64,000 bases of DNA, from the NCBI GenBank assembly GCA_030435675.1, contig CM059624.1:9634769-9698768 (forward strand). Reading direction: 5' to 3'. The notes beneath the pieces are model-generated. The model searched no databases. It was not told the origin of the DNA and saw nothing but the letters and a program-made list of their open reading frames with translations. This stretch comes from Steinernema hermaphroditum. Taxonomy: Eukaryota; Nematoda; Chromadorea; Rhabditida; Steinernematidae. Each line of letters opens with the position of its first letter. The first letter of the stretch is position 1. Below are positions 10,803 to 21,299 of the stretch, one piece after another. The position numbers and the translations under genes were made by a program.

Positions 10803-11009
10803 GAATTTTGCATTTTCGGACTGAGTAACAACTGACTGAGGAGATTCGCAAGAGTTCGCGTATTTATTTGCCATTCAGCAGAGTACACTCTTCGGAAACA
10901 GGTCTCCTAATTCGGCCGCCTCAGGCGTCTCTGGAGAACGGAGAATCTCCCACGTCTATCGGAAAGTTCTCACGTTCATCTTCACGTCCTTCTGCTTCCG
11001 ACTTCTTGA

Positions 11010-11037
11010 GTAAACAAACGGTTTCGCAAACCGTTTG
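11010..11037. promoter_or_regulatory. FOXO-type site overlapping a perfect 10-bp hairpin
   Basis: GTAAACA at 11010-11016 matches the DAF-16/FOXO consensus. It overlaps an inverted repeat, CAAACGGTTT at 11015-11024 and AAACCGTTTG at 11028-11037, with loop CGC. It lies about 125 bp upstream of the galectin start codon, so a transcription-factor site is the simplest reading. Confidence 0.4.
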
Positions 11038-11160
11038 CTTGTTGGACTATCGATTCCCTCTCGACGACAGTCCTCGGGAGTTCGCGGGCGCCGATTCCGC
11101 GATCGTCGCGTGAGCGCGCCACACCAAAAAGAGTTTCAGTTTCGAATCGTGTCAGGTGCC

Positions 11161-12685
11161 ATGTCGTTCGCCTCGGCTCCGCTTTCCGAAGATTCCGATA
11201 GCATCGTCCACCACAATGTGGTAAGCTTTTGTTTTTTCTAGGTTTTTGGAGTCACGGTTGACGTAGAAGGCAGTGATCGTGTTTTGTAAACGTGCACCTC
11301 TATCGCTGTTTTGCAGGAAATGCCGTATGTCTGCAATATTCCGGACGGAATGTTCGTTGGCCGCGCCATCGCCATTCGGGGGATGGTAAAGCCGAAGGGT
11401 TCCTCAGACTCGACACGCTTTAGGATCGACCTCTGCTGCGGCCTTCTTGTCCAGGGTGACCACACCGACAACAAGGCGCTCCATTTCAATCCGCGATTCG
11501 ATAGTGGAGGGTGAGTCATCGCCGCATTTCGGTTTTCACTTCAAAGCGCCCCTTTGCAGTTTGTTCTCTGGCAGAGGTGATCGTGATATCGTGCTGAACA
11601 CCCTCATCAACAACGGCTGGGGCCAAGAAGAGCGCTTCGCCAACGTCTTCAAGGAGGGCGAGCAGTTCCACATCAGAATTCTTTGTCTTACGCAGTTTTT
11701 CAAGGTGCTCAATCCGTTTGAAGAATCGGTAACCGATATGTTTCAGATTTCAGTGAATGGCAAGCATCTTTGTGACTATCTCCACAGGATCCCTTGCGAG
11801 CAAATCCGAACTATCTACATCGACGGTGCCATCAACGTTGACTTCGTGGAATATCAGGGCGAGGTGAGTGCTGCTTGCCTTTTGCCTTTTTGTTTCCTCA
11901 TGGCTTCTGCGCCCTTCCCTTCCTTTATAGTTTGTTCCAGAGCGGCACTCCTCTTCCAAACGACGAAGCGTGAGCTCCAAGCGAACAGCTTTATTTTCTC
12001 TAGTCCTCTTCGCGATCCCTTTCTGTCACTTATTCGCTTTACTTCCCAAATGCTTTACACTTCCATAAGTTATTCAGAATAAATGCTTTCAGCCTCCTAT
12101 TGCACATTTGCACCCCACTCAAAATATCCACCTGGACAAGAATCCTATCCAGTACGGACCAGTCTTTAAGCCGGTAAGTCAAACCACTGATACCGTTGTC
12201 GTACAACAGCTTAATTTCAGAAGATTCCCTTCGCCTACAAGCTGGAACGACTCGGAATCTTCGAGCATCAGCTGGTGCACATTACAGGAACGCCTCATAT
12301 GAATGCGGAACGGTTTTCAATCAACCTTAAGGCCGGGGAAGAGTACTTTCTGCACATCCGTGCAGATTTTCCCACGACAAGCTTCCCACAGGGCGCCGTC
12401 GTCCGGAACAGCACACTGAGGGGCGCCTGGCAAGTAGAAGAACGATACATGAGTGCTTTCCCATTCCACAAGGGAATCACATTTGACTTGGTTCTTAAGA
12501 TGAAGTTGGACAGAATCGAGGCAAGTCGCACGAGCATGGATGGGTCCGTAACGCTTCTACTTCAGATCGCCATCAACGGAGCAAACTTCGCCCATTTCAA
12601 GTTCCGAGGCGATGTGGACTCCGCTGACGTCGACACGGTTTCCATCGTTGGAGATGTGACGGTCCAGCAATTCTCCTTAAAGTAG
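11161..12685 (+). CDS. tandem-repeat galectin (two carbohydrate-recognition domains)
   Basis: Seven exons: 11161-11220, 11317-11510, 11560-11704, 11747-11863, 12093-12173, 12221-12520 and 12566-12685. The first CRD keeps the sugar-binding set: LHFNPRF, then LNT, then NNGWGQEER, followed by FHIRILC and ISVNGKHLCDY. A linker (HPTQNIHLDKNPIQYGP) leads to the second CRD. There the first binding strand reads LHIRADF, so the usual Asn and Arg of HxNxR are replaced, while VVRNS and WQVEER remain. Galectins bind beta-galactosides; nematode ones act in intestine and epidermis. There is no signal peptide, as usual. The last intron appears to use a GC donor. Confidence 0.92.
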
Positions 12686-12880
12686 CGTTAATTCGGCGAC
12701 TCTTTTTAAATTATGTGACGTCACTTATTTTATGTTTTTTTGTATTTCTAAATCGTGTAAAATCTTTGTAATTAAATTTTACAGTTCTTTTATAAAAATG
12801 CGTTTCAGATGGTGTTGCATGAGTTATAATCACAGAAGTCATACGTTGGTGATTCGGTGATAAAGGTTGTCATCACAAAC

Positions 12881-12945
12881 GCGCGGGATCGAACCCACGT
12901 CGAGCTGTGTGGCGGCAGAGACCACTACCACTGTGCTACGCGCAC
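12881..12945 (-). pseudogene. tRNA-like element with A and B boxes, degenerate
   Basis: On the minus strand, TAGCACAGTGG matches the Pol III A box and GGTTCGATCCC nearly matches the B box, about 45 nt apart. The T loop is one base short, and neither anticodon nor acceptor stem pairs properly. A decayed tRNA or a tRNA-derived repeat (SINE-like) fits better than a working tRNA. Confidence 0.45.
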
Positions 12946-13137
12946 CGTCATCAGCAGGGCCTCACACTCGCCCTATATGAGTCATTAACTAATAACTTCC
13001 AGTACATGGCGACTTTTAGGAATTGCTGTACTGGTGAATTGTGTACAATACAATCAGCTTTCAGAGATTAGGAGAAATTAAAAGAAGATTGCCGGAAACA
13101 TTGGTTGATATGCTTTCCCTCCACTCACACTTTCAAG

Positions 13138-13200
13138 TGTGCTTGGCGCAACGGCAGTGCTCTTGCTCGCCGTGAGCTCTATGCGGGTTCGACGACGGCC
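13138..13200 (+). pseudogene. second tRNA-like element, degenerate
   Basis: TGGCGCAACGG at about 13143 matches an A box, and GGGTTCGACGAC at about 13185 resembles a B box. The stems between them do not form a normal cloverleaf. It lies about 200 bp from the other tRNA-like element, on the opposite strand. Confidence 0.35.
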
Positions 13201-13268
13201 GATGATGACTACTTACCAAGATCTCTGACTGCTCTGATTACGAGATTCCCCGACTGAGGCTTTTTATT

Positions 13269-14492
13269 TTACTCGTTTTGCGCTTCGGGGACACGTTTCA
13301 CCTCGTAAACAATCTCCTTTGGCTTCGGAGCGGACGTGACGAACGATTCGATGCTTCGAGGGTCGTACTCCCGGATGATGAACTGGATACGAACTTGGAC
13401 CGACTCGGGCGAACCTTCGTTCGTCCTTGTGAGTTTGACCTAAACGGTGGCCCTATTAGAGGAGAGACGATCGAACGATGGCTTACGAAAGAGTCGGTCC
13501 TCGGTGCGAGGAAGAAGTGCGCAGGGTGAGCGGAGATCTGTCCAGGAAGGGCCGAGCTGATCTTGAACTCCATCCACTTCGAAGGATCGTAGTTCTTCAG
13601 GCGGAGCGTCTCCTCGTCGGAGGAGAACAACTCGAAGGGGATCCACTCCTCGTCGGGAACGTCGTCCACTGCGGAGACCGCTTTCTCCGCCTCCTGCAAC
13701 TCGTCTTCTGAATGAGAACATCCCTGACGGAGAGGCTCACGTCTCCGATGGCCTCGAACTCGTCGATCGCCTTCTGGCCGGGCACGAAGTAGGTGATGAA
13801 TCCCATGAGGATGGTGACCGCCGTCCCACAGAAGGCGGCCGCGTAGCTTGAGTAGATCGCCAGAAGCCAGGGGGTCTCTTCGGCGACGCAGCCGCTGCCA
13901 AGACGACGCCAGAAGTCGACGCAAAAGCTGTAGACGAATCCGGTGAGGAAGAAGGTCAGAAGGGCGGCGATAGTCTCCGCCAGCGAGAGGATCGAGAGAA
14001 CGGGCCACGCTCGGCCCTCGTCGTTCAGCACCGTTTTGTCCTAAAGCGGAGGAAATCGTTTGGGGACCTCTCTGGGAACGCACCGTTAGATCGAAGGAGA
14101 GAACGCCGAGGAAGGCGTGGAGGGCCGGGATGAGAAGGAAGGAAACGATCATCATCTGGCCGGGGTACTCCGACCGTAGCTGCGTGAGACACGTCTCCTG
14201 GGAGATATACACCGTCGAGTCGAGTTCACAGGTTACTGTACTCCGCATCCAGCTAGATATTGTAGTCACAGCAGCGAACACCACCTAAATGTGATTAGGG
14301 ACTCTTTGCAGCGCGAGAAAGTACTTTTAGAAAGGCTATCATCTTGAGGAGGACGAGCGCCTTCCTCCCCGGCGTCTTCCGTTCTTCAGCCTCGTTTCCC
14401 CAGAGGAGATGGCGGAATCCGAGGTAGCAGGCGAAGTAGAAGGCGACGCTCCAGAGGAGCGCGCTCAGCCCGATGAGCACGAAGAAGGCCAT
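13269..14492 (-). CDS. four-helix membrane protein with C-terminal MSP-like domain
   Basis: Start ATG at 14492 (an acceptor CCCCTTTCAG ends 10 nt before it), stop at 13269-13271. Helix 1 is FFVLIGLSALLWSVAFYFAC. Helix 2 is MIVSFLLIPALHAFLG. Helix 3 is LSLAETIAALLTFFLTGFVY. Helix 4 is AAAFCGTAVTILMGFITYFV. A Cys-containing loop lies between helices 1 and 2. The C-terminal 110 residues read TLRLKNYDPSKWMEFKIS, ISAHPAHFFLAPR and SVQVRIQFII, which follow the strand pattern of MSP/VAP domains (a cytosolic beta sandwich). The joint between the halves is within continuous exons. I know no named family with this layout. It might tether the membrane to MSP or FFAT-type partners; that is inference. Confidence 0.65.
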
Positions 14493-15982
14493 ATTCCGAG
14501 GGATCTGAAAGGGGCCGAGGATTTAACTGAGAGCTCATGAAGTTGGTCGGGACATGGCGCAGGGAAAGCATCGCGATGTCAGAGAGTGAGGGATGAAGGC
14601 GCCGTTGTCAAGGCGACGCAATTAGCACAGATTGAAAACGAGAGGAGTCCTCCCCCTCCACAAAAGGTGTGTTTTCAGCTGTGGACAGCCTCAGTTGCTG
14701 AGCGATGGATGTGCTCGTTAATTTGGGCGCAGAAGATGAAGAGTTCCTTTGCTCGAATTGAGACGCATTCTCTCTATAGTACGGTATTTGCAAATAGCGA
14801 AGAGAACAATGGAGATTGCTGGAAATCAGTCCACATAACAATTTTAGAGATTTCTTGAAATTTTTTTTGAGAAAGAAACATTTTTTTGGAATCACTCCGC
14901 TCCAACCACTTAAACACTCCTGATTACGGTAGTTCACTTCCGTTCGGTGTTTTCTTCATATATAAAAGGATACGGGTATTAATTGTTGTTATCCTGTACA
15001 ATCCAGAATCCAGAATGTTTTCGAACAACGCTCTTAGTAACCGTAAGATCACAGTAGGTCTATACCGAGGAACAGAAGAGATACAAAGGAAACTGCAAAG
15101 AATCTCGAAAGGCGGCATTCCACTGTCCAAGAAGAGAAGGAGGAGTGCGCTATGTCTTTGTGGAGAGCGTTGTAGGACTGCTATGAGGAGATATATTTCA
15201 CATTGTCCCTTTTATACTAGAGAGACAGAGAGACATGCCATTCTATTCATAGTATTTACGAATATTCAAATAATAGAACGACCTCGTGACTCATCGGATA
15301 TAATGTAATTATAGCTCCTGCTTGTGGTGGGATGGATGAGTCAACTCTATTGTATTGATAGATTCTTTCTAAAAAAGTCACGGCAGACGGTGTTTTGTTC
15401 TCCAGTGTTGTTGTCAGAGATTCCCCCAAAGCTGCTCCGAACGATTATATGATAAGCGATGTTTTGAACGATTATGTGCCGATTTGAATTATGTGTGTCA
15501 CAGAAAGGGCCATCGCCGCGAGTGTGGTTTGTGATTTCCGCCAAAAAAGGCATCCCTAAAGGTGTTCGAATTCCTTAGACCGTATCACCATGTGATTCTA
15601 CCCTAAGAACCGCAGATTCCGCATTCTTTGCATTTCGTTTGCATTGGTCAATAAGAGGTCAAATAGCAGATTTGGTCTTCAGAAGTTTTACCCAAGGTGT
15701 CTAGAGGATGTGCTTCTCAAAGCTCTGGTAAATGCCATATCGTACACGTGTGAAATGGAAGAGGAATGCACATGATCCTCACTGACGATCACAGAGAATG
15801 TCATAGTTACTGTTTCTCCGAAAACTCGAATTTTGTTTCTTCTTTGTCTTCTTATGTGCATATCACAAACTTAAACTTAAATCAGAAATCCGATCTTTCA
15901 AGTCCACCTAATCTACGACAGATATTTAGACGAAAAGTGCTTTCATTCCGTCTCCCCTTTAGTCTGTCTGTCTAGGCAATTA

Positions 15983-16010
15983 CTACGAGTTTACGAGTTT
16001 TTACGAGTTT
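15983..16010. repeat. three copies of a TTACGAGTTT-type unit
   Basis: TACGAGTTT occurs three times in about 28 bases. This is a small tandem repeat with no evident function. Confidence 0.7.
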
Positions 16011-16487
16011 ATTTCGTGAATCAAAGGCTTACGTCTTGCACGACACCGAATAATAGACAAACAGAGGATGTTTCGTTGTAACCGGCTTCATCCCTGGCGT
16101 GGCGCATCACGGGGCATCTGGGAGACGGCAAAACTTCGGAAATGGCAGTAGAACTTCTTCTTCTCGGGGCGTTTGCGGCACAGAGGAGGCTTTTGAGTTC
16201 GCATCTTCTTCGGAGAGATGAGTCCGTGGTTCGGGAGTTGCGTCTTGGTCGGTCTTCAGAGCGTCGGCGACCTTCGGGATGACATCTCACGCAGCATTGG
16301 GCGTCGGATTTCTGGCGTCGGACATCTTGTTGTCAGCGGTGGTGGGACTATGGCTTCCGGGTGCCCCAATTCCATCTGGAAGCCGGAACACTCGCAACTG
16401 CCACAGGGTTTACCATCAGACCAACCGGACACTCGGAGAGCGACCGGAGGGACCGACCGCTCGCCACCATGTCTCAAATGCAATAGC

Positions 16488-16680
16488 GGACAACTTTCAG
16501 AGATATGGTGTTCCATTTGAGACATCTCTTTTTCTTTGTTAAAATGTTGTGATCTTTTGACATTTCACGCCTTAAATAGAAACGTTTTGACGCCACTCAG
16601 AGAAAGAGTAACTATGGCAATGTTCCAAACCAAGTGTGATGTGTAATCTACACCCACATACATATCTCTGAAAGTTGTCC
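16488..16680. repeat. 20-bp perfect inverted repeat, 153 bp apart
   Basis: GGACAACTTTCAGAGATATG at 16488-16507 is exactly reverse-complemented at 16661-16680. Such ends are typical of small non-autonomous DNA transposons (MITEs). The total length of 193 bp fits a short MITE, but no target-site duplication is clear. Confidence 0.5.
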
Positions 16681-17372
16681 AAAAAGATGATTATGCCTAC
16701 GTTTTCAGGTAGTTATCAGTAGCTGTACTTTGCTGTGCGTAGTGTGTGACTCGCGAAAAGCGAACATCCTTAGAGATCCTTCCGTTGTTTGATCTGTGCG
16801 TACACAAGCCATCATCAACCATTAGAGTCATCCCCTTCTTTGCCTTTTCTCCATGACCTCTAGATGAGTCAGACGTGATCTTTGGCTATGTCTAGACAGT
16901 TCCCCACGTCCCTACACAAAGAGTTCCCTGAGTCATTTGAGTGGTCGCCACAAGAAGGAGAGCGGTCGTGTGGTTCCTGTGGCAGGCGCCCTTCAGATGC
17001 CCACCCCTCCCCAAGTTCCCTGTTCCGATCTTTCGGTAGCGCTTCCCTATTCACGGCGCCTCGTTCGACGATCCGTCGTCTGACCAAACGGCGCCGCGAA
17101 GAGCACGTGACGACAAGTGGCCGTCGGCGTGTGCTATCTCCGGACTGGTCATTGATGTAGTCGTCGCTTTTGTTGAAATCGGAGCGAAAACGCGTGGGGA
17201 GTGCCTTCGGAAAACAAAAGATAAGAAGGACTGAGTGACAGCTCTCCGAAGAGCGTTCCGCGACCGTAAATAACTCTGGCATCTTTATTATCTTCTAAGT
17301 GATTCGCTATGAACAGAATGAGGAACTGAAGAGGAGAGAACCCGGATTGGAGGAATCGATGCGATTCAGGGA

Positions 17373-19150
17373 TCAGTTGTAGAATTTGACGAACTTCATG
17401 CACGCGTCCGCTTTGGCCCACGTCACGTTGGAGAAGTGGCCGCAGCAGGCTGTGTGGCCGTCGTCCGAATTCGCGCCTTTCACGTTGAGGAATGGAGCCA
17501 CGTAGCAAGGGTACTGAAACTGCGTCGTCGAGAGCTCTCGGATGGCCGAGAAGGTCGCCGCGCCGCCGCCGAACAGACCGAACACTGAAACGTTGTTGTT
17601 TTGAAATTAACGGGCTTGAAAGGTTCAGTTACTCACCGATGACGAAGCAGCAGAAGACTAGAGTTATTCTGGGAGTGTGCTGCAACACCCTGAAGCAGAA
17701 GGGTTATCGAGGAAAGGAGGCGTGGAACTCACTCCTGGACCGATGGGATCTCGTCGGCCGTCTTGTATCCCTCTTCGCGTTTCTTTTCTGACGTCAGAAG
17801 GTACATGTAGAAGAGGGAGGGGAACACCAGAGAGGTGAGGGTGAGAGTGCTGCCGCCCATGAGGTCGAGGAGGGGACCGAAGGTGGGCAGACTCTCGGCG
17901 ACGAACACCACCGCCACCATCATGCCCGTCCTGACAAGGACCCTTTTCAGGCAGAAATCTAAGAAGGACTTGTTTGGGGAGAAGAAGGCGCGCCTACGTT
18001 GAGGGACATTGAAGATCTCCTCAGCCTCTTGGTTGAGAGGATTAAAGACGATGGTGAGGGTGAGGATGCAGTGGACGGTGATGAGGATGTTGATAGCCTG
18101 CTGGATCCAGTTCGTCTGGATCGAGTTGATGATCGAGTCGCGGAGGGAATCGCCATAGGTGATGTAGCCTACGATGCAGACTGGGATGTAGAGGAGGTCG
18201 ACAGCTAAAAAGCAGATGAAAGACGGTCGGGGAGAGGGCCACTTACTGATGAAGGAGAGGGCGACGGACTTCTTGAAGTGGTAGGGCTTCTTCATGTCGT
18301 GCTGAATGGTGGGGAAGGCGGCGTGGCCACCGTAGGAGAAGAGAAGAGTTCCCAGAGCGAGGAAGTACTGTGTGATGCTGAATCCGGGCATCTCCCTGTG
18401 CGGGTTGCAGGTGCCGTAGTCGATAATGCCTCCGACGACCATCAAAACGACGGCGACGGTGGTGGTGACCATGGCCAGGACGACGGCCCACCAGAAGTCC
18501 TGCGGAGACTTGAGGAAGGTGACCGGGAGGAGGAAGGCGGCGACTATCAGGATGACGAAGCAAAAGTTGAGGTCGACGCTGTTGTTGGAGAAGGCCTTGA
18601 TGCTGTCGTGGATATTTTTTGCCGAGAGTAGCAGGTATACGGTAGCTATACCAAATTGAGTGGCATCGATACATATAGAGACGATGGCTCTGAAGAAGGG
18701 TCAGCTGGCGTATCTCTCGGGGGACCTACTTGATTCTGGGGCCCATCGCCCTTTGGCCCATCTCGGCGTAGGGCTTTCGGCAGTGTTGCCTGTACTCGGG
18801 CCACCGCTTCTGCATGATAACCCAACTCTCCCCCAGAATGTAGGCCGTGTAGGCGGTGACGACAGTCATCACCAGAAGAAGAATGATACCGGGCCAGAAT
18901 TCTAGAGAACTCGGCTCAAAAGGGATCACAAAGACGCATCCTTACGTGACTGAATCATTGCGGTGGGGAGGGCGACGAGGCCGCCTCCAGCCATGTCTCC
19001 CACCACGAAGAGACCCGTGATGATCCAGTGGAGACCGTGCTTGTTTTGGAACCTTCCTCTTCGGATGTCTTCGCTGTCCTCGGAGGAGACGGCGGAGGTG
19101 CCCCGGGAGGAGCGCGTGAAGTAGGGGTCCGCGCTCTTTGAGTAATCCAT
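17373..19150 (-). CDS. amino-acid transporter, Aa_trans/AAAP family, copy A
   Basis: The ATG at 19150 begins a cytosolic tail (MDYSKSADPYFTRS), then GLFVVGDMAGGGLVALPTA, the first helix with the glycine-rich break of this family. Later exons encode WPGIILLLVMTVVTAYTAY, LGESWVIMQKRWPEYR, SAKNIHDSIKAF, LLPVTFLKSPQDFWWAVVLA, LFSYGGHAAFPTIQHDMKKP, IINSIQTNWIQQAINILIT and ESLPTFGPLLDLMGGSTLTL. The C-terminus is TTQFQYPCYVAPF followed by a Cys-rich tail with CCGHFSNVTW. At least seven introns, mostly about 40-60 nt. It probably moves neutral amino acids across the plasma or lysosomal membrane. Copies B and C follow in the same orientation. Confidence 0.9.
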
Positions 19151-21299
19151 GCGAACTGAAACAAAGGACACTTCTTGATCGGGCGCGTTCTTCTAATCCT
19201 TTTAACGGAAGGGCTTATCACGGGGATCGGCGCGGCGGGCGTCGGGATCGCCTAATTCAAAGTACAGATCTGGCCGCTTATCGATAAGAGAGCGCCTTCT
19301 CTGCCTCTGCGTGATCTTTAAGAAGCGATCGGCTGCAAAGTACACGAGGGCCTCGCCAGGATCTCCGGCAGACCGCCCACCGGGGAGGAGGGCGACTGTT
19401 TTGTACTGTCTACTAGACTAGACAACATGCACTTCGAGCAGATCGAACACGACTGGCGCTATTAAGTGAGATAATCCGGCGGTAATCAACTGTACGGGAG
19501 GGAGGGCGAGTGGGGGCAGATCTGGTCCGATCATCGAAGATCGATGTTGTGGACTATTGCTGCATTCAGGGTGATATGATGTAACGTCTATAGGCAAGCT
19601 AAACAGAGGGCGTTTCATCATATGGCACACAGAGTGTTGTCAGGAAAGTTCTGTTTAGACAGAGATATGAAGTTATCGCAAGACTGATTGTGCGACATAT
19701 GTTACTGATTAGGACTTACTTTTGGCACAAAGGGTTTCTAAAAATACAAGAAGCTGTCAGAAGCTCAATGTACAGAGTCCGTCGGCAAAAGAAGTGTTCA
19801 GATGATGTGCTCATCGCACGTTTCGAAGATGAAATCAGTTTGATTGTTTTGAAGACTATATACGAGTGACTTGGAGGATTCTTCGAAGGCATATAGGCGA
19901 TAAGTAGCACTGCTAGATAAAGTTGAGGGGAGGAATTAAGGCGTGATTCAACTATAAAGCAACTGATTATAAATGTTGTTTTTTATAAACGCTTCAAAGT
20001 TAACAAAAATTGTATTTGTATTGACTGAAAAACGTACTTTAGACCTGCACATTCGGTTTTGTGCCGAGTGTGAAACACTACGCGACGATCCCGATAATTT
20101 GGTCATAATAATTGGTCATAAAACGTGTCGGGACGAGAGAGTGATCCCGCTGACAGCGGCTTCGTAAACGACACTTCGATAGAGTCACATCACCCAGCCC
20201 CGTAAGCAGCCACAGAGCCTAAGAGATAATATGTTGCTTCTTCTTGGATTCCACTAAGCTTCTTCTATTCTGCACAATGCACTACGATAGCCTTCTAAAC
20301 AAACAAATAAATAACCACCCCCTCAGGTACACCAAATATCCTCTCGAACCACGAAAGGTCTCAAAAGATCGTCTTTCTCTGTGCTGTGTTCTCTCGAAGC
20401 TGATCACACAGAGAGTCCAATCTTTAATGATCACCGTTGTACGTCGTAAAATTGCTTCTGCAGAAGCCTCGACCAATCACCAAAAACAGAAGTAGCGTGG
20501 AAAGAAAGCCAATTTGACGTGGAGCATTACAAAATGGCCTGCCCCCAGTTCCTCTTTCTACGTCTAACGAACAAGTTTTCCTTTGGTAAATAAAAAGAAT
20601 CGATAGAATACGTTTTAAAGGACTGTCTTCGCACTCAAAATGCGAACTTTATTTTGCCCCTTTGCGCTCAGGGAAGGATCTGAACCTCGCCAAACCCTTT
20701 CGGCGACAAACACGGACTTGCAGAACTTCTAGAACCTCAAGGAGCGCCGCGAAGCTCGACCTAAACAGCTCCCTAACGTTGTTGTTTACCGCGGATTACT
20801 GGAACTTTGGTTTCTGAGAGAGTAAACAGCAGGACGGACTACACACGCTTCTGGAGTCGAACACAGATCAGAATGGTTAGGTAGTGGTTACCGCCACCAC
20901 GAGAGGAGGACACTCCGGATCCACCACACGTGCGAGAAGGGGCGGCCGCGTGGATCGGACAGTCTTTAGGAGTGCGTCGCGGAGTAGCGTGGCGCCGTCG
21001 AAGTAGTCGCGATAACCGAAGTCCCGTTTTTTGCAACCCAAAAAGCGTGTAGCCGGCATGCTTTTAACGAGCTAATTGTCGCTGAGCCGACAGCGGAGAC
21101 GGCGATAAGGCGAAGACGGCGCCTTGGCCGCCAGAAGCCGCCCGGAGGCTTCTGTGGTGGCGACTAGAGATCAACACGTGTGTTCACGGGCTTATCACGG
21201 TGAAGAGGTTTATTAACACGGTAGATCTATGTACAGAAGCACAACAATAAGGAAAGAAACCCGGATTGAGAATGGTTCGACCGGGGTGGCCGAATGGGA
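19151..21299. other. spacer between transporter copies A and B
   Basis: About 2.1 kb without a recognisable gene. The part nearest copy A has GATA-type motifs: TGATAAGC at 19213-19220 on the minus strand and the palindrome CTTATCGATAAG at 19277-19288. An AATAAA signal for copy B lies at 21209-21214 on the minus strand. The rest is AT-rich and shows no coding potential I trust. Confidence 0.4.
19213..19288. promoter_or_regulatory. GATA-type sites upstream of copy A
   Basis: CTTATCA at about 19214-19220 and CTTATCGATAAG at 19277-19288 match WGATAR sites. In nematodes such sites upstream of nutrient transporters often mean intestinal expression through ELT-2-type factors. That is family knowledge, not shown here. 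Confidence 0.4.

Larger units (their letters stand above)
12686..13268. other. intergenic region with two tRNA-like elements
   Basis: This holds the galectin 3' end (AATTAAA-like signals near 12770) and the 3' flank of the minus-strand MSP-fusion gene. Between them are two tRNA-like sequences listed separately. Confidence 0.4.
14493..17372. other. gene-poor region
   Basis: Nearly 3 kb with no convincing gene. Open frames are short and show no family motif. Local structure includes a triple TTACGAGTTT repeat near 15985-16010 and a 20-bp perfect inverted repeat at 16488/16680. The part next to 14493 probably holds the promoter of the MSP-fusion gene. Confidence 0.4.

Noticed and set aside
13298..14284. 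328-codon minus-strand open frame as a single exon
   Set aside because: It reads through introns of the MSP-fusion gene and changes frame relative to the helices. The spliced model gives four helices and an MSP-like domain.
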